Source: Mycolicibacterium llatzerense
GTDB lineage: Bacteria; Actinomycetota; Actinomycetes; Mycobacteriales; Mycobacteriaceae
Assembly (NCBI RefSeq): GCF_000878195.1
Contig: NZ_JXST01000019.1
Coordinates: forward strand, 50,067 to 114,066
Direction: 5' to 3'
DNA: 64,000 nt
The notes beneath the pieces are model-generated. The model was not told where the DNA came from. It searched no databases and was given only the letters and a program-made list of their open reading frames with translations. A program made the position numbers and the translations under genes. The stretch's first letter is position 1. Every line of letters begins with the position of its first letter. Positions 59,173 through 64,000 of this stretch are shown here, one piece after another.

Positions 59173-60906
59173 ATGACTACCGAGCAATCCATAGACGAAG
59201 TTCAGGACCATCCGATAGCCGGGGCGCGCGTCGGCCCGTGGTCCCGCTTCGCCACCTGGGCAAGCCAAGACAACATCGAGGACTTCTCACTTCGCTACGC
59301 GCCCAAGTCTTTTCGTAAATGGTCACCGATGGCGTGTGCCGTGGCCGCCCTGGGCGGCATCGCCTACCTCGCCGACTACTCCATCGGGGCCTCGATCGCC
59401 GTCACCCACGGTGCGGCCAACGCAGTCGTCGCGATCCTGGTCGCCGCCGTCACCATCTTTCTCACCGGCATCCCGATCGCCTACTACGCCGCCAAATACA
59501 ACATCGACATGGATTTGCTCACTCGCGGAGCCGGTTTCGGGTACTTCGGTTCGACCCTGACCAGCCTCATCTACGCCAGCTTCTGCTTCATCTTCTTTGC
59601 GCTCGAGGGCGCGATCATGGCACAGGCGATGAAATTGGCGTTCGGCCTTCCACTGGCGGTCGGCTACATCATCGGCTCGCTGATCATCATTCCGCTCGTG
59701 CTCTACGGCATGACAGCGCTGGCCAAGTTTCAAGTCTGGACCCAGCCGTTGTGGCTGATCCTGTTCGTCGCTCCGATCGCCTTCATCGCGACCGCGGATC
59801 CGGCGGGCTTCCACGGGTTCCTGAGCTGGGCAGGCAATGGCGGCAGTGAGCAGGTGACCGCTATCGGAGTCGGTGCGGGTGCCGGCGTGGCACTGTCGCT
59901 CATCGCCCAGATCGGCGAGCAGGTCGACTATCTGCGCTTCATGCCCGAGAAGTCGGAAACACCGCCACTGCGATGGTGGGGCGCGGTCCTCGCGGCCGGA
60001 CCCGGCTGGGTGATCCTCGGTGCGGCCAAACAGATTTGCGGCGCCTTCCTGGCTTTCTACGTCGCGGGCAAGGTCGGTTTCGCCGCCGCGACAGAACCCA
60101 TCGAGCAGTTCCTCGGCGGGTTCGGTTCGGTCATCCACAGCGATGTCGCCGCCCTCGCACTGGCGACGCTGATGGTGTTGCTGTCCCAGGTGAAGATCAA
60201 CGTCACCAACGCATACTCGGGCTCGTTGTCGTGGTCGAACTTCTTCAGCCGGGTTCTGCACGTGCACCCGGGCCGGGTGGTGTACCTCGGTCTGCACATC
60301 GCCATCGCGTTGGCGCTGATGCTCAGCGACATGTTCACCGTGCTCAACACCATCCTGGGGTTCTACTCCAACGTCGCGATCGCCTGGGTCGGCGCGATCG
60401 TCGCCGACCTGGTGATCAACAAGCCGCTGCTCAAGCTCAGCCCGTCCTACGTCGAATTCAAGCGTGCCTATCTCTACAGCATCAATCCGGTCGGATTCGT
60501 CTCCATGCTGGTGGGTTCGGTGTTCTCGATCATGGCCTTCTATCACGCTTTCGGCGATTTCCTCGCGGCCTGGTCGCCGTACCTGGCGCTGACGTTGGCG
60601 TTCGTGCTCTCCCCGCTGATCTGCATCGCAACCAAGGGCAAGTACTACCTGGCGCGGCGCAATCCGCTGCGCGAGGAGATCGAGAAGGAGCCGCTGTGGG
60701 CGGGTCAGACGCTGCTGGACGTGGTCGACCAGAAGCGGTACGAGCTGCCGGATATGGTGCACGACTGCCCTTTTCATCACGGCACCGTGTCCTCGCTGAC
60801 CTGCACCCTGACCAAGGACTGCCATGACATGTGCAAGAAGGAGGAATACGACGATTCGGTGAGCGTGGATCTACTGAAAACCGCGACGACACCACAGTCG
60901 AGCTGA
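59173..60906 (+). CDS. NCS1-family permease with Cys/His-rich tail
   Basis: 577 residues. About 12 membrane helices of the nucleobase:cation symporter-1 type; WSPMACAVAALGGIAYLADYSIG in helix 1 and the segments around NVTNAYSGSLSW are as in allantoin/cytosine permeases. The C-terminal cytoplasmic tail (about 520-577) has four Cys and three His in DCPFHHGTVSSLTC and KDCHDMCKK, a possible metal or redox site. Start ATG 59173 follows AGGA; upstream codons are a shadow. Substrate likely a nucleobase, hydantoin, allantoin or small amide; it lies among amide-use genes. Confidence 0.87.
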   Translation: MTTEQSIDEVQDHPIAGARVGPWSRFATWASQDNIEDFSLRYAPKSFRKWSPMACAVAALGGIAYLADYSIGASIAVTHGAANAVVAILVAAVTIFLTGIPIAYYAAKYNIDMDLLTRGAGFGYFGSTLTSLIYASFCFIFFALEGAIMAQAMKLAFGLPLAVGYIIGSLIIIPLVLYGMTALAKFQVWTQPLWLILFVAPIAFIATADPAGFHGFLSWAGNGGSEQVTAIGVGAGAGVALSLIAQIGEQVDYLRFMPEKSETPPLRWWGAVLAAGPGWVILGAAKQICGAFLAFYVAGKVGFAAATEPIEQFLGGFGSVIHSDVAALALATLMVLLSQVKINVTNAYSGSLSWSNFFSRVLHVHPGRVVYLGLHIAIALALMLSDMFTVLNTILGFYSNVAIAWVGAIVADLVINKPLLKLSPSYVEFKRAYLYSINPVGFVSMLVGSVFSIMAFYHAFGDFLAAWSPYLALTLAFVLSPLICIATKGKYYLARRNPLREEIEKEPLWAGQTLLDVVDQKRYELPDMVHDCPFHHGTVSSLTCTLTKDCHDMCKKEEYDDSVSVDLLKTATTPQSS

Positions 60907-60912
60907 TGAACC

Positions 60913-60950
60913 GTCATGACCCCGCCCGCTTGGCCGGACGGGGTCATGAC
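60913..60950. terminator. Bidirectional terminator
   Basis: Perfect 12-base inverted repeat (60913-60924 and 60939-60950) around a 14-base loop that can pair further (CCG/CGG). It lies between the converging NCS1 and AmiC-like genes. Confidence 0.85.
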
Positions 60951-60956
60951 CGTCGG

Positions 60957-62051
60957 TCATGGAGTCAGCTCGACGATCACGTCGAATTCGAGTTCGTCGG
61001 CGCTGGCGAGATACACCGGTTGACGGGTATGAGCACCACGCATGACCACCTCACCGCGCGGCCCCTGGTACGCGACATTGGAGCGCGCCCGGTCGATCGC
61101 GGCCACCTCAAGGCTGCGGGCCGTCTGCGCCAACGCCGTCAGCAACAACAGTCCCTCATAACAGGATTCACCGATGTTGTTCAACGCCGGGGCCGCGCCG
61201 CCGAACCGCTGCTGATAGTGCGAGCCGAACCCCATGTTCACCTCGGTGGGCAGGCTCTCGAAATAGCCGCATGCCGTGTACAGGCCGGTGGTCGCCCCAC
61301 GTCCGCTGGCGCACAACACATCCTCACCGATCATCAGCGACAGGCGCACGACACTCTGATCCAGACCAGCTCTGGCGAACGCGCGATTGAATGCCGCGTT
61401 GTCCGCACCCACCATCAACACCAACACACCGTCGGCCTCCGAGCGGCGGATGACGTCGAGCATCGGCCGAAAATCCCGCCCGCCCAAGGGAACGAAGGCT
61501 TCACCGACGAATTCGAAGCCCGATCGCCACATGTACTCCTTGGTCACTCGGGCTGTCTGCCGCGGCCAGATGTAGTCGTTTCCGACGATGCACCAACGTT
61601 TCAGCCCGAGGTGCTCGCGCAACCACGTCAACGCCGGAAACAGTTGCTGCTCTGGGGTTTCCCCCACCATGTACACGCCGTCGGTGCTCTCCCCGCCCTC
61701 GTAGAAGGTCGTGTACACATAGGGCACCCGTCCGGCCGTCTGCGGAGTGATGACCCGCCGCGCATTCGACAGGTGCCAACCCACCACGGCGTCGATCCGG
61801 TCCTGGGCAACCAGGCGGCCCAGCTCGTCGGCCAGATCACTCAATGGCGCCCCGGCATCGACCGGATGAATCCGGACCGGCCGGTCCAGGATGCCGCCGG
61901 CCGCGTTGATGTCCTCAGCGGCCAGCTCGGCGCTGGCCTCGCACGAAGGCCCGAACATCCCGGCGGGTCCGCTCAACGGCACCACGAGCGCGATATCGAC
62001 CACATCCCGGTCGGCGCGCACGGGAATCGTCGCAAAACTCGGATCCACCAT
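60957..62051 (-). CDS. AmiC-like amide-binding sensor protein
   Basis: 364 residues. A type I periplasmic-binding-protein fold of the AmiC/UrtA group: VDIALVVPLSGPAGMFGPSC at the start, AAEDINAAGGI and VGWHLSNARR, then TTFYEGGES, VGNDYIWPR and GESCYEGLLLL. No signal peptide precedes it, so it should be cytoplasmic, like Pseudomonas AmiC, the amide sensor of the amidase operon. Start ATG 62051 with GAGG close upstream. It diverges from a MarR gene, and an acetamidase-type gene lies beyond that. Confidence 0.86.
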   Translation of the reverse strand: MVDPSFATIPVRADRDVVDIALVVPLSGPAGMFGPSCEASAELAAEDINAAGGILDRPVRIHPVDAGAPLSDLADELGRLVAQDRIDAVVGWHLSNARRVITPQTAGRVPYVYTTFYEGGESTDGVYMVGETPEQQLFPALTWLREHLGLKRWCIVGNDYIWPRQTARVTKEYMWRSGFEFVGEAFVPLGGRDFRPMLDVIRRSEADGVLVLMVGADNAAFNRAFARAGLDQSVVRLSLMIGEDVLCASGRGATTGLYTACGYFESLPTEVNMGFGSHYQQRFGGAAPALNNIGESCYEGLLLLTALAQTARSLEVAAIDRARSNVAYQGPRGEVVMRGAHTRQPVYLASADELEFDVIVELTP

Positions 62052-62208
62052 CACCTCACCTCGGGACACCGACCCAGCTACGCCACACCGATCGCGACGA
62101 CCACTACGTCCATCGCCCGGGTGACCAGAATTCACTTGAACATACCTGCCGATCAGCGCTGTTTCACGGCGAGACGACAGCTCCGATCACGGTAGGCTGG
62201 GCGCCACC
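62052..62208. promoter_or_regulatory. Divergent control region of AmiC-like and MarR genes
   Basis: 157 bases. A TAGGCT hexamer (62193-62198) lies ten bases before the MarR ATG. Two copies of CCGATCA and one CCGATCG are scattered in it. I found no long palindrome. It should hold both promoters. Confidence 0.4.
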
Positions 62209-62667
62209 ATGGACATCAAGCCCGGCGGCCGTGCCGACACCATCGAGGAACTCGCTCGATTGGTGAAGTCGGTCGCCTTCGAACTCGACCGCGTCGTGAC
62301 CGAGCAGCTGGCCGGTTTGACGGTGCGTCAGTGGCACGTGCTGGCCGCGCTCGAGGGCGGTGTCGGAAAGCCGATGACCGCGCTGGCCGAGGCGACATTG
62401 TTGCCCGGGCCCAGCCTGACGCGGCTCGTCGACGGGATGGTCGACGACAATCTGGTGCTGCGCAAGGCCGATGTGGTGGATCGCCGACGGGTGTTGGTCT
62501 ACCAGACCCGCCGGGGCGGTTCGTTGTACCGCCAGATCCGCGAGCGGCTGGGCAAGTCCGAGCAGCTGACCGCGCTGTGCACGGCAAGCTCACTGCCGGC
62601 AGACACGCTGACCGAACTACTGAGCGCCCTGCAGGTACCGGCCACCCCGGCGGATCTCCGCGGCTGA
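62209..62667 (+). CDS. MarR-family regulator of the amide locus
   Basis: 152 residues. Winged helix with LTVRQWHVLAAL at the start of the domain, MTALAEATLLPGPSLTRLVDG as the helix-turn-helix (about 58-78) and DRRRVLVYQTRRG as the wing. It diverges from the AmiC-like gene and converges on the formamidase gene, so it probably controls one or both with the amide sensor. A comparable regulator-sensor pair precedes the acetamidase of M. smegmatis, as far as I recall. Confidence 0.85.
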   Translation: MDIKPGGRADTIEELARLVKSVAFELDRVVTEQLAGLTVRQWHVLAALEGGVGKPMTALAEATLLPGPSLTRLVDGMVDDNLVLRKADVVDRRRVLVYQTRRGGSLYRQIRERLGKSEQLTALCTASSLPADTLTELLSALQVPATPADLRG

Positions 62668-62680
62668 CTGAACCCGCCAA

Positions 62681-62717
62681 ACAGCCAGTCCCCCAAGGAA
62701 ATCGAGGAACTGGCTGT
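62681..62717. terminator. Probable bidirectional terminator
   Basis: Nine-base perfect inverted repeat (62681-62689 and 62709-62717) with an outer CCCGC/GCGGG pair, between converging MarR and formamidase genes. Confidence 0.7.
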
Positions 62718-62728
62718 CGGCTGCGGGA

Positions 62729-63889
62729 TCAGAAACTGGCGTGTGGCGCACCCATACCGGGATCGATCTGGTACGGCCCGGACGCCGACGGCGCCACCGG
62801 GAAGTCGAAGATGGCCGTCGGGATGTACACCGTCGCACAGGAATTCGGGATGTCCACCACTCCGGAGAGCCGCCCCTCGATGGGTGCGGACCCGAGCAGC
62901 AGGTAGGCCTGCTCCGGGCTGTACCCAAATTTTGTGAGGTAGTCGATCGCGTGCAGACATGCGCGCTGGTAGGCCAGATCCGAGTCGAGGTACTTCTGCT
63001 CGCCGTCGAGTGTCACCGAGGTGCCCGAGAAGGCGAGCCATTCCGAGTACTGCGGGTCGGTGTTGCCCGGCATGAATATGGCGTTCTCATGCACGCCGTA
63101 GGTGTCCATGCCGCCCTTGATCAGATCCACGTGCAGGTCCATGAATCCGCCCATCTCGATGGCCCCGCAGAACGTGATCTCGCCGTCGCCCTGCGAGAAG
63201 TGCAGATCGCCGAACGACAGGTTCGCACCGGGGACGAACACCGGATAGAACACCCGGCTGCCCTTGGTGAGGTTCTTGATGTCCTGGTTTCCGCCGTTCT
63301 CGCGCGGCGGCGCGGTACGGGCCGCCTCGGCGGCCGCTTTGGCGAAGGCGTCGCCCTGCAACGAACCGAGGATCGCGTCCTGGGGTTCGGGTGGCAATGC
63401 CAGCGGCGGGACGCGGTCGGGATCGGTGGCGATCAATGCACCCTCGCGGGCATTCCACTTGGCCAGCAGTGCCGCCGACGGTGCGGTGCCCATCAGGCCG
63501 GGATGCACGATGCCGGTGTACTTCACCCGGGGCACGTGCCGTGAGGTCGCCGTCTGGCCGGAGAAGTCCCAAATCGCCTTGTAGGCATCGGGGAACTGGT
63601 CTGTGAGGAATCCGCCGCCGTTCTGCTTGGCGAAGATGCCGGTGTATCCCCAGCCCTGCCCCGCCAGCGGCCCCGAGTCTTCCTGCGGAATCGGGCCGAC
63701 GTCGAGGATGTCGACGATCAGCAGGTCGCCCGGTTCGGCCCCCTCGATCGCGAACGGTCCGGACAGGCAGTGCACGCCCTTGAGCGGGGCGTTGAGGATG
63801 TCCTCGGCAGAGTCGTCATTGCGGATGGCGCCGTCGAACCACTCCCGGCAATGCGCCCGGAAGCTGTCTCCCGGCTTGACGGTGAGCAA
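62729..63889 (-). CDS. Acetamidase/formamidase, N-terminally short
   Basis: 386 residues from a TTG at 63889. Hydrolyses formamide or short amides to ammonia and the acid. Family segments: TVKPGDSFRAHCREW at the start, GAEPGDLLIVDILDVGPIP, GWGYTGIFAKQNGGGFL, GTAPSAALLAKWN, LHFSQGDGEITFCGAIEMGG and NSCATVYIPTAIFDF. Known members are about 400-420 residues and begin some 35 residues earlier with a conserved HNRWHPDIP segment. Here an in-frame TGA lies two codons before the TTG, and none of the three frames upstream to base 64000 shows that segment. So either the start is unusual or the 5' end has been lost. The last 110 bases of the window hold no gene I can recognise. Confidence 0.85.
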   Translation of the reverse strand: MLTVKPGDSFRAHCREWFDGAIRNDDSAEDILNAPLKGVHCLSGPFAIEGAEPGDLLIVDILDVGPIPQEDSGPLAGQGWGYTGIFAKQNGGGFLTDQFPDAYKAIWDFSGQTATSRHVPRVKYTGIVHPGLMGTAPSAALLAKWNAREGALIATDPDRVPPLALPPEPQDAILGSLQGDAFAKAAAEAARTAPPRENGGNQDIKNLTKGSRVFYPVFVPGANLSFGDLHFSQGDGEITFCGAIEMGGFMDLHVDLIKGGMDTYGVHENAIFMPGNTDPQYSEWLAFSGTSVTLDGEQKYLDSDLAYQRACLHAIDYLTKFGYSPEQAYLLLGSAPIEGRLSGVVDIPNSCATVYIPTAIFDFPVAPSASGPYQIDPGMGAPHASF

Positions 63890-64000
63890 TGATCAGAACC
63901 TGTGGATGAGCCTCGGGGGGTGGCGTAGGAAAGGGCGCACCTTCCCGAGGATGATCTGAATATCCGTAGGTCCGATCAAGAGCCGGCGTTGGCGCGCTGG

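Overview
This window looks like the chromosome of a fast-growing mycobacterium (Mycolicibacterium type). It is G+C-rich, GTG starts are common, many -10 hexamers lie directly in front of start codons, and the gene order follows the stretch of the M. tuberculosis chromosome known as Rv2837c to Rv2888c. Marker genes include mycothione reductase, the efflux pump EfpA, the site-2 protease Rip1, a mycobacterial lipoprotein PBP and malate:quinone oxidoreductase. I see no rRNA or tRNA gene, insertion sequence, prophage or CRISPR array, and no gene-free stretch over 300 bases. The longest gap is 58884-59172.

Layout. 1-5648 (minus) is the translation/transcription operon rimP-nusA-ylxR-infB-rbfA-nrnA. 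5817-6808 (plus) holds a Tat-type lipoprotein and a DUF4439 protein. 6889-12816 (minus) holds proS, a pterin-dehydratase-like/VOC fusion, a lipoprotein, a membrane-anchored esterase and efpA. 12839-18467 (minus) is a corrinoid/siroheme cluster: cysG, cobB, cobO, a fused ChlI-ChlD chelatase and a GNAT gene. mqo, an alpha/beta hydrolase, mtr and the Ni/Co transporter nicT follow, with cobQ further on at 32726-34213, so the first half has a clear cobalt/B12 theme.

23652-32725 is more accessory: a SWIM-SNF2 helicase, a small hydrolase-like protein, a membrane protein with a Gly/Cys-rich tail, and a two-component system co-transcribed with a TAXI-type binding lipoprotein and followed by an APC permease. 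34215-44060 returns to core genes (mapB, DUF1707, PBP-lipo, GNAT, ispG, rip1, dxr, a DUF4097 protein with an RHH regulator, DUF2631). 44125-49460 holds a DUF1275 membrane protein, an FHA protein, a SulP transporter with an ArsR regulator, and an acyltransferase-like gene with a TetR regulator. 49457-53734 holds rlmN, a DMT transporter, cdsA, frr and pyrH.

53849-63889 is the most interesting part. A SAM methyltransferase and a MarR regulator diverge from a double palindrome; they resemble the M. tuberculosis Rv0560c/Rv2887 drug-methylation pair, which is unlinked there. Next comes a DUF1190-like/glutathionylspermidine-synthase-like/DUF350 operon. Last is an amide-use region: an amidase, an NCS1 permease with a Cys-rich tail, an AmiC-like amide sensor diverging from a MarR regulator, and an acetamidase/formamidase whose N-terminus appears to be missing. 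Gene identities rest on recalled family features and motifs read by eye; no database search was run.
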